This document shows, piece by piece, positions 33,088 through 41,440 of a DNA stretch of 46,685 bases. The DNA lies in the NCBI RefSeq assembly GCF_000519005.1, contig NZ_JAER01000034.1:1-46685 (forward strand), read 5' to 3'. The notes beneath the pieces were generated by a model, which did no database searches, was not told where the DNA came from, and was given only the letters and a program-made list of their open reading frames with translations. This DNA comes from Nocardioides sp. J54. Lineage in GTDB: Bacteria > Actinomycetota > Actinomycetes > Propionibacteriales > Nocardioidaceae. Numbering within the stretch: position 1 is the stretch's first letter; each line of letters starts with the position of its first letter. Position numbers and translations under genes: made by a program.

Positions 33088-34073
33088 CGGCAGTCCTCGG
33101 GGGTGATCGAGCAGACCAGGTCGTCGGGGATGACGGCCCACGGCGCGTTGACGCCGAGCCACGGCCCGTCGCCGGTGGCGTTGGTGAAGACCCGCATGGT
33201 CGGGCCGGCCAGCCGCATCGTGCGGTCGAGCTGGGCGTCGTGCTTCTTCAGCACCCGCAGCACCGTGCGCAGGTCGCGCAGCGCCGGCTCGAGCTGCGGC
33301 GACGTCGTCCGGACGAGCGTCGACAGCCCGGTCACGAAGCGGTGCGCGTCGCGGAGCAGGGCCCGCAGCACCTCCTTGCGCTGCTGGACCATCAGCATGA
33401 CGGCGGCGCCGTTGGTCATCACCCGGTCGAGCTCGTCGGTCTGCTCCAGCACCAGGGAGGTGACCTTGCGGGTGGAGGCGAGCAGGTCGTCGACCTGCTG
33501 CTCGCGCTCGGTGACGATCGCGGACACCCCGGCGATGCCGTCGACGGCGTCGCGCAGCGCGGTCGGGGTCACCGCCAGGTCCGTGGCGAGCACGTCGACC
33601 GCCTCCTGGACCCGGTCGAGGTCGAGCGCCTGCACCTGCGGCGTCGACTCCAGCCAGAACCGCTCGATCGTGTAGCTGTCGACCGCGTGCTCGAGCCCGA
33701 TCGTCGCGCCGTCGGCGAGGGTGTCGCCAGAACCCGGCGTCAGCGACAGGAAGCGCTCGCCGAGGATCGACAGCAGCTTCACCTCGACCGTGCTGTCCTC
33801 GGTGAGGCCGAGGTCGGCCGGGGCCTGGTTGAGCGAGAACTCCACGTCGACCTGGTCGCGCACGGCCTCGACACCGGTCACCTTGCCGACCTTCAGCCCG
33901 GCCACCCGGACGTCGTCGCCGGACTCGATGCCGGCCGCGTGCCGCAGGCGCACGTGGTACGACGCCTCGCCGGCCAGCGTGCGCACGCCGACCACGACCA
34001 GGCCGGCCACGAGGGCCAGTGCGACGACGCGGAGCGGCCAGCCGAGGCCGCGCCAGGTGAGCAGGGCGGTCAT
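33084..34073 (-). CDS. mceC: Mce family protein, position C
   Basis: The 329-residue subunit begins MTALLTWRGLGWPLRVVALALVAGLVV, a membrane helix at about residues 12-30. The MCE domain follows (ASYHVRLRHAAGIESGDDVRVAGLKVGKVTGVEAV). It ends with paired cysteines (LVCSITPEDC). The frame is open upstream through mceB to 35138, but ATG 34073 overlaps the mceB stop by four bases and gives the expected N-terminal helix. Confidence 0.88.
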   Translation of the reverse strand: MTALLTWRGLGWPLRVVALALVAGLVVVGVRTLAGEASYHVRLRHAAGIESGDDVRVAGLKVGKVTGVEAVRDQVDVEFSLNQAPADLGLTEDSTVEVKLLSILGERFLSLTPGSGDTLADGATIGLEHAVDSYTIERFWLESTPQVQALDLDRVQEAVDVLATDLAVTPTALRDAVDGIAGVSAIVTEREQQVDDLLASTRKVTSLVLEQTDELDRVMTNGAAVMLMVQQRKEVLRALLRDAHRFVTGLSTLVRTTSPQLEPALRDLRTVLRVLKKHDAQLDRTMRLAGPTMRVFTNATGDGPWLGVNAPWAVIPDDLVCSITPEDCR

Positions 34074-35128
34074 CGGCGGCACCTCCGCGAGAAGCGGTCG
34101 CCGGTGACCCCGAGGTCGACCTTCGTCGGGACCCCGTCGAGCTGGGCCGACAGCGTGCACACGTAGGTGTTGAGGTAGCTGCCGTAGCCGAGGGTGCGCA
34201 GGTAGACCTCGAGCTGCTGGGGGACCGCGGACCCGGTGCGGGCGAGCAGGTCGCCGCGGCTGGCGAGGTAGTCGAACCACGGCACGGACGAGGCCACCAC
34301 GTCGGTCAGCGGGGAGCGGGCGTCCTCGACGAGGTCGGCGGTGGTGGCGGAGAGCCGCGCGATGCCGTCGAGGCTGGTGGCGATCCGGCTGCGATCCTTC
34401 GCGAGCCCCGCCGTGAGCGAGTCCAGGCCGCGAACCAGGCCGGTGATCTCGGCACGGTGGGCGTCGGTGGTCTCCAGCACCAGGGTGACGTTGTCGACCA
34501 CCCGGGCGAGCGTCTCCTCGCGGTCGGTGAGGCCGGTGGTCAGCTCGGCGGTCTGCTCCAGCAGGTGCTGGATGGTCGGGCCCTGGCCCTGCAGCACCCG
34601 GACGATGTTGGCGGCGAGCAGGTTGACGTCGCCGGGCTGCAGCAGGTCGAAGACCGGCTTGAACGCGTTGAACATCGCGGTCAGGTCGAGGGCCGGGCGG
34701 GTGCGCTCGAGGGGGATGTGCGCGTCGCCGTCGAGCCGCCGCGCCTTCGCGCCGGTGCCGGGGCGGGCGAGGGCGACGTAGCGCTGGCCCATGAGGTTGA
34801 GGTAGTCGATCGTCGCCGTGACGTCCTCGTGCAGCACCTGGTCGGCCGAGACGCTCATCGTGACGACGGCCAGGCCCTTGTCGTCCCCGGTGCCGACGCG
34901 GGTGTCGGTGACCCGGCCGACCCGGACCCCGGCGACCCGCACGTCGTCCCCGGCGCGCAGGCCGGTGGCGTCGCGGAAGACCGCGGTCAGAGTGATCGAG
35001 TCGCCGCGCTGCGAGCGGGAGAGGGTGCCGGCGACCATCGAGGTCAGCACCAGCGCGAAGGCCGCGAACAGGGCGACGCCGATGGCCGCGCCCTTGTGGC
35101 GCCGGAGCTCGCTGAGCTGGCGACTCAT
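34070..35128 (-). CDS. mceB: Mce family protein, position B
   Basis: The 352-residue subunit has a helix at about residues 13-35 and an MCE domain (ITLTAVFRDATGLRAGDDVRVAGVRVGRVTDTRVG). The segment ATIDYLNLMGQRYVALARP is also typical. The C terminus, RTLGYGSYLNTYVCTLSAQLDG, matches the conserved ending of MceB-type subunits. ATG 35128 overlaps the mceA stop (ATGA). Confidence 0.88.
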   Translation of the reverse strand: MSRQLSELRRHKGAAIGVALFAAFALVLTSMVAGTLSRSQRGDSITLTAVFRDATGLRAGDDVRVAGVRVGRVTDTRVGTGDDKGLAVVTMSVSADQVLHEDVTATIDYLNLMGQRYVALARPGTGAKARRLDGDAHIPLERTRPALDLTAMFNAFKPVFDLLQPGDVNLLAANIVRVLQGQGPTIQHLLEQTAELTTGLTDREETLARVVDNVTLVLETTDAHRAEITGLVRGLDSLTAGLAKDRSRIATSLDGIARLSATTADLVEDARSPLTDVVASSVPWFDYLASRGDLLARTGSAVPQQLEVYLRTLGYGSYLNTYVCTLSAQLDGVPTKVDLGVTGDRFSRRCRR

Positions 35129-36231
35129 CGCGCACCACCCCCGCAGGAGCCGCGGAGGCCGCGGTAGGTCGGGCAGTCGTCGGGGTTCGTGGCGTCGTAC
35201 GGGTCCATCAGCTGGGGCGCGAGGACGCCCTCCATCTGGACCCGGCCGTCCTTCGCGGCGTTCGCGCCGTTGCGCAGCAGCGCCGGCAGCTTGTCCAGCA
35301 GCGAGGCGAAGGCGGGGTAGCGGTCCGCGAAGACCTCGAGGTTGGCGGCGGTCGCGTTCAGCAGCCGCGCGGTCTCGTCGCCGTTCTCACGCAGGAAGGC
35401 GGTGACGCCCTCCTCGCCGCTGAGCAGCCGGGAGATGCCGCGCAGGAGCGTGCGCGTCCCCTTCTCCTGCGAGACCAGGGTCCGTGCGAGCGGGCGCGAG
35501 TCCCGCAGGGCGGAGACCAGCTGTGGCTCGACGTCGGCGAGCAGGTCGCTGTCGCGGGTGAGCAGGTCGAGGTCGCGGCGCAGCTGCGGCTGCAGGTCCG
35601 TCCAGCGCCCGAGGAAGGCCTCCCCGTCGCGGACGAGGGTGGCGAGCCGGGCGCCGCGGCCGTCGAGGGAGTCGGCGAGCTGGGAGAGCGCGACGTCCCA
35701 CTGCGCCGGGTCCACCGCGGCGAGGAGCCGCTGCGTCGCGGAGAAGGTGTCCATCAGCCGCAGGGTGGCCCGCGACGTGTCGGCAGGTACGACGGCGCCG
35801 TCGGCCAGGCTCGCGGCGCCGTTGCCGCGGGCAGCCACCAGGTCGACGTACTCGTTGCCGAAGAGGGTGCCGGGCAGCACCCGGGCCCGCACGCCGCCGG
35901 GGATCAGCGCGGCGTGGTCCGGGTCGACGAGCACCTCCGCCGTCGGTCCGTCCCACCCGGTCTCGCCGGCCTGGGCGACCGGCTCGACCCGGACGACGCG
36001 ACCCACGCGCAGGCCCTGGTACTTCACGTCGGAGTTGATGCCGAGGGTGTCGCCGACGGTCGTCAGCTGCACCGTGAGGCGGACGTCGCCGCTGAGGGTG
36101 CCGAGGGTCTGCAGCGCCAGCACGCCGGCGAGCAGGCCGAGCGCGGCGACGCCGGCGAGCCCGGCCAGGGCCAGCCGCAGGCGCAGCCCGCGCCGGTCGG
36201 CCCCGTGGTGGGGGAAGAGGATCTCGCTCAT
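35125..36231 (-). CDS. mceA: Mce family protein, position A
   Basis: The 368-residue subunit is the first Mce protein after the permeases. A helix at about residues 18-42 is followed by the MCE domain (LTVQLTTVGDTLGINSDVKYQGLRVGRVVRVEPV) and PGTLFGNEYVDLVA, which fits MceA-type members. The C terminus contains DDCPTYRGLRGSCGGG with two cysteines. It starts nine bases after yrbEB ends, the only gap in the eight-gene permease-Mce series. Confidence 0.88.
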   Translation of the reverse strand: MSEILFPHHGADRRGLRLRLALAGLAGVAALGLLAGVLALQTLGTLSGDVRLTVQLTTVGDTLGINSDVKYQGLRVGRVVRVEPVAQAGETGWDGPTAEVLVDPDHAALIPGGVRARVLPGTLFGNEYVDLVAARGNGAASLADGAVVPADTSRATLRLMDTFSATQRLLAAVDPAQWDVALSQLADSLDGRGARLATLVRDGEAFLGRWTDLQPQLRRDLDLLTRDSDLLADVEPQLVSALRDSRPLARTLVSQEKGTRTLLRGISRLLSGEEGVTAFLRENGDETARLLNATAANLEVFADRYPAFASLLDKLPALLRNGANAAKDGRVQMEGVLAPQLMDPYDATNPDDCPTYRGLRGSCGGGAR

Positions 36232-36240
36232 CCGACCCGC

Positions 36241-37080
36241 CTACCCCGAGATCTGGACCTGCTGGTCCGCGCCCCACAGCAGCAGCGTCAGCAGGATGTC
36301 GACGACGGTCAGGGAGATGATGCTGGCGCGGATCGCGCGACCGGTCGCGCGGCCGACGCCCTCGGGGCCGCCGCTGGCGGTGAAGCCGTGGTAGCAGTGG
36401 ATGAGCGTCACCACGGTCGTCAGCACCACCACCTTGATCGCCGAGTAGAAGACGTCGATCGGCGCCACGAACGTGCGGAAGTAGTGGTCGTAGGTGCCCG
36501 CGGACTGGCCGTAGAAGGTGGTCACCATGAAGTCGGTCGCGACGTAGGTGCCCACCAGGCCGATCAGGTAGAGCGGCAGCACGATGATCCATGCCGCCAC
36601 CAGCCGGGTGCTGACCAGGTAGGGGATCGGCCGGATCGCCATCGACTCCAGCGCGTCGATCTCCTCGCTGATCCGCATCGCGCCGATGCGGGAGGTGAAC
36701 CCGCAGCCGATCCGCGCCGCGAAGCCCAGCGCCGCGACCATCGGCGCCAGCTCACGGGTGTTGGCGTAGCCGGAGATGAAGCCGGTGAGCGGGGCGAGGC
36801 CGATCACGTCGAGGCCCTGGTAGCCCTCGAGGCCGACCTCGGTGCCGGTGAGGGTGGAGAGCAGCAGCACGACACCGACCACGCCGCCGCCGACGAGGAA
36901 GATGCCCGAGCCGAGGGTGACCTCGGCCAGGACCCGGGCGACCTCGCCGCGGTAGCGGGTGACGGCCACCGGCAGCGCCGCGATCGCCCGCCACGCGAGC
37001 ACGAGCTGGAGGCCGATGCCCTCCAGCGGCCCGACGGCCCGGTCGACGGCCCGGTCGACAGCCTGCTCGATGGCGGTCAC
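36241..37080 (-). CDS. yrbEB: Mce-associated permease YrbEB (MlaE family)
   Basis: The 279-residue integral membrane protein is one of two permease subunits of the Mce lipid transporter. It has about five to six helices and the MlaE-family coupling motif EEIDALESMAI at about residue 138-148, which contacts the ATPase. FTSRIGAMR just before it and GGPEGVGRATGRAI near the C terminus are also characteristic. The start is GTG 37080, overlapping the yrbEA stop (GTGA). The N terminus repeats AVDRAVDRAV, coded by near-identical repeats. Confidence 0.9.
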   Translation of the reverse strand: MTAIEQAVDRAVDRAVGPLEGIGLQLVLAWRAIAALPVAVTRYRGEVARVLAEVTLGSGIFLVGGGVVGVVLLLSTLTGTEVGLEGYQGLDVIGLAPLTGFISGYANTRELAPMVAALGFAARIGCGFTSRIGAMRISEEIDALESMAIRPIPYLVSTRLVAAWIIVLPLYLIGLVGTYVATDFMVTTFYGQSAGTYDHYFRTFVAPIDVFYSAIKVVVLTTVVTLIHCYHGFTASGGPEGVGRATGRAIRASIISLTVVDILLTLLLWGADQQVQISG

Positions 37081-37886
37081 CCGATCGGCCCTCCCGCGAA
37101 GGTGCTGTGCACCTGGGAGATCACGAAGTTGGCGGCGAAGAGCAGCACGAAGTTGGTGACCACCGCGCTGGTGACGGCCTCGCCGACGCCGGTCGGGCCG
37201 CGGCTCGCGCCGAGGCCCTTGTACGACGCCACGACGGCGCAGATCACCGCGAAGATCGCCGCCTTGGCCAGCGACAGGTAGAGGTCCGAGACCTGGGCGA
37301 GTGTGGTGACCGAGGCCAGGTAGCTGCCCGGCGGCAGGTCCTGGACCACGACGCTGATCGACAGCGTGGTGAGGATCGTGAAGAACATGACGACGCCGTT
37401 GAGCAGCACGGCCACCACGACGATCGCGAACATCCGCGGCACGACGAGCCGCTCCATCACCGACAGGCCCATGACCTCCATGGCGTCGATCTCCTCGCGG
37501 ATGCGCCGCGAGCCGAGGTCGGCGCAGATCGCGGAGCCGGCCACGCCGGAGAGCATCAGCGCCGTGATCAGGGGAGAGGCCTGGCGCACGACGGCCAGGG
37601 TGTTGCCGGCGCCGGTGAACGCGACGGCGCCGACCTCCTGGGCGAGCACGCCGACCTGCAGGGCGAGGATGATGCCGAAGGGCACGGACACGGCCAGCGC
37701 GGGCAGCGTGCAGACCCGGATGGCGTACCAGGTCTGCACCACGGTCTCGGCGAGCGGGAAGCGGCGCGCGGTGAGGGAGGTGAGCACCGCGCCGAAGACC
37801 CGGCGGGTGAACCGGACCATCGCGACGACCTCGGCGAGCGGCCTGCCGAGCGCCGGGAGGACGTGCGGTTCGCTCGTCGCCGACAT
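37077..37886 (-). CDS. yrbEA: Mce-associated permease YrbEA (MlaE family)
   Basis: The 269-residue permease is the first gene of the mce operon. It shows EEIDAMEVMGLSVMERLVVPR, the MlaE-family motif, and the ending YKGLGASRGPTGVGEAVTSAVV with the conserved GPxGVG. About five to six membrane helices are present. CAGGAG lies six bases before ATG 37886, so unlike many genes here it has a normal leader. The matching ATPase (MceG/Mkl) is not in this window and is usually encoded elsewhere in actinobacteria. The promoter region contains palindromic operators facing merR. Confidence 0.9.
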   Translation of the reverse strand: MSATSEPHVLPALGRPLAEVVAMVRFTRRVFGAVLTSLTARRFPLAETVVQTWYAIRVCTLPALAVSVPFGIILALQVGVLAQEVGAVAFTGAGNTLAVVRQASPLITALMLSGVAGSAICADLGSRRIREEIDAMEVMGLSVMERLVVPRMFAIVVVAVLLNGVVMFFTILTTLSISVVVQDLPPGSYLASVTTLAQVSDLYLSLAKAAIFAVICAVVASYKGLGASRGPTGVGEAVTSAVVTNFVLLFAANFVISQVHSTFAGGPIG

Positions 37887-37933
37887 GGTGCTCCTGGTGC
37901 TCGCTCGGGTCAGGTCCGTGGGGAGGCCGAGAA

Positions 37934-37950
37934 TGACAGTGGAACTGTCA
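37934..37950. promoter_or_regulatory. Operator palindrome 1 at the mce promoter
   Basis: TGACAGT-GGA-ACTGTCA is a perfect 7-bp inverted repeat with a 3-bp spacer. A further half-site ACTGT (37958-37962) lies next to it, within the predicted mce -10. The same ACAGT-N3-ACTGT design occurs at 38065-38081. Confidence 0.65.
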
Positions 37951-37957
37951 CACCCGT

Positions 37958-37986
37958 ACTGTTCCCCGCAGTGTGACCTACGTCAA
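37958..37986 (-). promoter_or_regulatory. Probable promoter of the yrbE-mce operon
   Basis: On the minus strand TTGACG (37986-37981) and AACAGT (37963-37958) are separated by 17 bases. This predicts a start near 37951 and a leader of about 65 bases. Operator palindrome 1 would cover the transcription start. Confidence 0.5.
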
Positions 37987-38050
37987 CCCCGATCGTTGAA
38001 CATCCCAGGACGGGCTCAGTTCACGCCTGAGCAGGGCAGTCCTGCCCTCG

Positions 38051-38079
38051 TTGCGCGGATTGGATGACAGTCGTACTGT
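38051..38079 (+). promoter_or_regulatory. merR promoter, leaderless
   Basis: TTGCGC (38051-38056) and TACTGT (38074-38079) are 17 bases apart. The -10 ends seven bases before ATG 38087, so transcription should start at the start codon. Confidence 0.6.
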
Positions 38080-38081
38080 GA
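38065..38081. promoter_or_regulatory. Operator palindrome 2 over the merR -10 box
   Basis: TGACAGT-CGT-ACTGTGA is a 6-of-7 inverted repeat with the same spacer length as site 1. It covers the spacer and -10 of the merR promoter. A third ACAGT follows at 38081-38085. Confidence 0.65.
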
Positions 38082-38086
38082 CAGTC

Positions 38087-38848
38087 ATGAGCGCTGCCGT
38101 CGACGCCAACCCGACCCCGGAGCCCGGCGACGACAGCGGTCTGCGCACCATCGACGAGCTCGCGGCCGCAGCCGGGCTGACCGTGCGGACCACCCGCTAC
38201 TACGCGAGCCTGGGCCTGCTCCCGCCGCCGGCGCGGCGCGGCCGGATGGCGTGGTACGACGACACCCACCTCGCCCGCCTGGAGATGATCCGCGCGCTCC
38301 AGGGGCACGGCTTCACCCTGCAGGCGATCGAGAAGTACCTCGCCTCGCTGCCCGCCGACGCCGGCGTCGAGGACCTCGCGGTCCAGCGCGCGATGCTCAC
38401 CTCGTGGACCGTGGGGGAGCCCCAGGAGCTCACCCGGCGCCAGCTCGACCAGCACGCCGGCCGCAGGCTCAGCGACGAGGAAGTCTCCCTCATCGAGGAC
38501 TTCGGGTTGCTGCGGCGCTCGACCGACGAGCGCGGCGCCGAGCGGTTCACCCCGGTCCACGGCTTCGACGTCGCCGTGGAGCTGCTCCAGGTCGACATCC
38601 CGGTCGCCGGGATGCGGGCCGCGGGGGAGGCGATCGAGCGCCACATGTCCGCCCTCGCCGAGGACCTCACCCGGGTCCTGCACGACGAGGTCGTCGAGCC
38701 GTGGCGCCGCGACAGCCGCTCCCGCGAGGACGCCGCACAGCTGGAGGACACCATCGGCACCCTGCGCCGGCTGACCCTCGAGGCGATCGTGCGCGGCTTC
38801 CAGCGCTCGGCCAACAAGCTGATCACCCGGTCCCTCGATCGTCGCTGA
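38087..38848 (+). CDS. MerR-family transcriptional regulator, divergent from mce
   Basis: The 253-residue regulator has an N-terminal MerR winged-helix domain at about residues 28-95: IDELAAAAGLTVRTTRYYASLGLLPPPARRGRMAWYDDTHLARLEMIRALQGHGFTL shows the usual recognition pattern in several pieces. The long C-terminal part (about 150 residues) is unlike metal-sensing MerR proteins, has no obvious metal-binding cysteines, and ends in helices, so it may sense a lipid or acyl-CoA. It is divergent from the mce operon with 200 bp between. The paired palindromes in that gap suggest autoregulation and control of mce. Confidence 0.85.
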   Translation: MSAAVDANPTPEPGDDSGLRTIDELAAAAGLTVRTTRYYASLGLLPPPARRGRMAWYDDTHLARLEMIRALQGHGFTLQAIEKYLASLPADAGVEDLAVQRAMLTSWTVGEPQELTRRQLDQHAGRRLSDEEVSLIEDFGLLRRSTDERGAERFTPVHGFDVAVELLQVDIPVAGMRAAGEAIERHMSALAEDLTRVLHDEVVEPWRRDSRSREDAAQLEDTIGTLRRLTLEAIVRGFQRSANKLITRSLDRR

Positions 38849-38862
38849 GCGCGGTGGAGCGA

Positions 38863-38868
38863 TAGGGT
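38863..38868 (+). promoter_or_regulatory. -10 box of a leaderless promoter (ndk)
   Basis: TAGGGT ends seven bases before GTG 38876. Confidence 0.55.
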
Positions 38869-38875
38869 CACGCAC

Positions 38876-39286
38876 GTGACCCAACGCACCTTCGTCCTCC
38901 TCAAGCCCGACGCGGTCCGCCGCGGACTGGTCGGCACCCTGCTGGCCCGCTTCGAGGCCAAGGGCCTGGAGATCGTGGCCATGGAGCTGCGCCACATCGA
39001 CGGCGAGCAGGCGGACGCCCACTACGCCGAGCACGTCGAGCGCGACTTCTACCCGCCGCTGCGCGACTTCGTCACCAGCGGCCCTCTGGTCGCCCTCGTG
39101 CTGCAGGGCGACGAGGCGATCGAGGTGGTCCGCACGCTCAACGGCGCGACGGACGGCCGCAAGGCCGCCCCCGGCACGATCCGCGGCGACCTCTCCCTCT
39201 CGAACCGGGAGAACCTCGTGCACGGCTCCGACTCCCCGGAGTCCGCCGAGCGCGAGATCGCGCTCTGGTTCCCCGGCCTGGCCTGA
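38876..39286 (+). CDS. ndk: Nucleoside-diphosphate kinase
   Basis: The 136-residue enzyme transfers the terminal phosphate of ATP to other nucleoside diphosphates. The N terminus TQRTFVLLKPDAVRRGLVG is typical, and the phosphohistidine is H116 in NLVHGSDS. The following ESAEREIALWFPG closes the conserved fold. The length matches bacterial NDK. The GTG start at 38876 follows a leaderless-type box. It lies just upstream of the mreB operon, as in Streptomyces, and a perfect palindrome follows 20 bases after its stop. Confidence 0.95.
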   Translation: MTQRTFVLLKPDAVRRGLVGTLLARFEAKGLEIVAMELRHIDGEQADAHYAEHVERDFYPPLRDFVTSGPLVALVLQGDEAIEVVRTLNGATDGRKAAPGTIRGDLSLSNRENLVHGSDSPESAEREIALWFPGLA

Positions 39287-39306
39287 CCCGCACCTGACAC
39301 CCGCAC

Positions 39307-39326
39307 GCCACGCCGTACGGCGTGGC
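39307..39326. terminator. Perfect 20-bp palindrome after ndk
   Basis: GCCACGCCGT and ACGGCGTGGC are exact inverted copies with no spacer, 20 bases downstream of the ndk stop. It is either a tail-less terminator or a protein-binding site at the head of the mre operon. Confidence 0.45.
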
Positions 39327-39466
39327 TCCCCGGCAACCCCGGCCGCCTTACCTACCCTCGCAACCGGAGGCGGTCGGTCCGTGCGCCCGGCCGTCGCCCC
39401 TTCCCCGAAACGCGCACGAGGACCTGGTCGACGTCGACCCGGTCCGGCGACGTCTTGCGAGGAAGC

Positions 39467-40498
39467 GTGAGGGCGAATTCCATCATCGGCCGGGACATGG
39501 CCGTGGACCTCGGCACCGCCAACACGCTCGTCTACGTCCGCCGTCGCGGCGTGCTCCTGGACGAGCCGAGCGTCGTGGCGCTCAACGACACCACCGGCGA
39601 GGTCATCGCCGTGGGCCACCAGGCCAAGCAGATGCTGGGCCGCACCCCCGACAACATCACCGCCCTGCGCCCGTTGCGCGACGGGGTGATCGCCGACTTC
39701 GAGGCGACCGAGCAGATGCTGCGGCACTTCATCGCCCGCGTGCACCGGCGCCGCTACTTCGCCAAGCCGCGGATGGTCATCTGCGTGCCGAGCTCGATCA
39801 CGCCCGTCGAGCAGCGCGCCGTGAAGGAGGCCGGCTACCAGGCCGGCGCCCGTCGCGTGTACGTCGTGGAGGAGCCGATGGCCGCCGCGATCGGTGCCGG
39901 GCTCCCGGTCCACGAGGCAACCGGCAACATGATCGTCGACGTCGGCGGCGGCACCACCGAGGTCGCCGTGATCTCCCTGGGCGGCATCGTCACCTCGCTG
40001 TCCATCCGCACGGCCGGCGACGACCTCGACGCCGCGATCATCGCGTGGATGAAGAAGGAGCACGGCGTGATGCTCGGCGAGCGCACCGCCGAGGAGGTCA
40101 AGGTGACCCTGGGCTCCGCCTTCCCGCGGCCCGGCGAGCCGGAGGGCGAGGTCCGCGGCCGCGACATGGTCACCGGCCTGCCGCGCACCGTCACCGTGAC
40201 CAGCGCCGACATCCGCCACGCGCTCGAGGAGCCGCTGCACGCCATCGTCGACGCCGTCCGGGTCACCCTCGACCAGACGCCGCCCGAGCTGGCCGGCGAC
40301 ATCATGGACCGCGGCATCGTGCTGACCGGCGGGGGAGCGCTGCTGCGCGGCCTCGACGAGCGGATCCGGCACGAGACCGGCATGCCCGTGCACGTCGCCG
40401 AGGACCCGCTGGTCTCCGTCGCCATGGGCGCCGGCCGCTGCGTCGAGGAGTTCGAGGCCCTCCAGCAGGTGCTCGTCACCAACCCCCGGCGGTTCTGA
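39467..40498 (+). CDS. mreB: Rod shape-determining protein MreB
   Basis: The 343-residue actin homologue forms membrane-bound filaments that guide lateral or spore wall synthesis. The first phosphate loop is AVDLGTANTLVYVRRRG near residue 12, the second VDVGGGTTEVAVISLGG, and the adenosine loop GIVLTGGGALLRGLDERI. The EEPMAAAIGAGLP segment is also typical. GTG 39467 is chosen over TTG 39455; AGGAAG precedes it closely. mreC starts three bases after the stop. In unbranched coccoid actinobacteria mreB is often missing, so its presence suggests a rod or filament-forming organism. Confidence 0.93.
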   Translation: MRANSIIGRDMAVDLGTANTLVYVRRRGVLLDEPSVVALNDTTGEVIAVGHQAKQMLGRTPDNITALRPLRDGVIADFEATEQMLRHFIARVHRRRYFAKPRMVICVPSSITPVEQRAVKEAGYQAGARRVYVVEEPMAAAIGAGLPVHEATGNMIVDVGGGTTEVAVISLGGIVTSLSIRTAGDDLDAAIIAWMKKEHGVMLGERTAEEVKVTLGSAFPRPGEPEGEVRGRDMVTGLPRTVTVTSADIRHALEEPLHAIVDAVRVTLDQTPPELAGDIMDRGIVLTGGGALLRGLDERIRHETGMPVHVAEDPLVSVAMGAGRCVEEFEALQQVLVTNPRRF

Positions 40499-40501
40499 CC
40501 G

Positions 40502-41440
40502 ATGGCCCTCGACACCCGTCCGGTCCGTCCCGCCTCCTCCGGCGCCCCGCAGCGCCCGGACGACGACCGTGGTCGTCCGTCCCGCTCGCTGGTCGTGGCG
40601 CTGCTGCTCGCCTGCGCCACGCTGATGGTCGTCGACAAGGCCGGCGGCGAGGGTTCGCCGGTCGCGGCGGTCCGCGACGTGGTGGGCGAGGTCGTCGGCC
40701 CGGTCCAGGCGGGGGTGGCGACCGTCGTACGCCCGGTGGCGGGGATCCCCGGCGCCTTCCGCACCAACGACCAGCTCCGGGAGCGGGTCGCCGACCTCGA
40801 GGCCGACCTCGCCGAGCGCGACCAGCGCCTCGCGAAGGCCGGCTACGACGAGCAGCGGCTCCAGCAGCTCGCCGGGCTCCGCGCGCTCGCCGGGGACATC
40901 GGCTACGCCCTGGTCCCGGCCCGGGTGATCGCGATCGGACCCGCGCAGAACTTCACGAGCACCGTCACGATCGACGCCGGCACCGACGCGGGCCTGCGCC
41001 CGGACATGACCGTCGTCGCGGCGGAGGGCCTCGTCGGCCGGGTCACCTCGGTCACCAGCCGCACCGCGACCGTGCTGCTCATCATCGACGACACCTCGCG
41101 GGTCGGCGGCCGGGTCGGGGAGAACATGGAGCTCGGCTTCGTCAGCGGCCACGGCACGCTCGGCACCGAGGACCGCCTCGAGATGGAGCTCGTCGACGGC
41201 ACCGTGGTGCCGAAGGTCGACCAGCAGGTCCTCACCTGGGGCAGCAAGGGCGGCGCCCCCTACGTCGCCGGCGTGCCGATCGGCCGGATCGCCAAGGTCT
41301 TCGAGTCGGTGCGCGAGACGTCGTACCGCGCGGTGATCGAGCCGGCGGTGGACTTCACCAGCCTCGACCTGGTCGGCGTCGTCGTGCCGTCCGGCACCGG
41401 GGACCGCGTCATCGAGGCCGACGGGAGCGTGCGCCGATGA
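40502..41440 (+). CDS. mreC: Rod shape-determining protein MreC
   Basis: The 312-residue protein links MreB with the external synthesis enzymes. A short cytoplasmic start precedes a membrane helix at about residues 29-46 (SLVVALLLACATLMVV). A coiled coil follows at about 98-125 (RTNDQLRERVADLEADLAERDQRLAKAGYDEQRL, read in parts), then two beta-barrel domains with GLVGRVTSVTSRTATVLLI and WGSKGGAPYVAGVPIG. The stop overlaps the mreD start (ATGA), implying coupled translation. Confidence 0.92.
   Translation: MALDTRPVRPASSGAPQRPDDDRGRPSRSLVVALLLACATLMVVDKAGGEGSPVAAVRDVVGEVVGPVQAGVATVVRPVAGIPGAFRTNDQLRERVADLEADLAERDQRLAKAGYDEQRLQQLAGLRALAGDIGYALVPARVIAIGPAQNFTSTVTIDAGTDAGLRPDMTVVAAEGLVGRVTSVTSRTATVLLIIDDTSRVGGRVGENMELGFVSGHGTLGTEDRLEMELVDGTVVPKVDQQVLTWGSKGGAPYVAGVPIGRIAKVFESVRETSYRAVIEPAVDFTSLDLVGVVVPSGTGDRVIEADGSVRR

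Noticed and set aside
38021..41152. A 1043-codon minus-strand frame over merR, ndk, mreB and part of mreC.
   Set aside because: It is a shadow of four recognised genes and has compositionally biased sequence with no motif.
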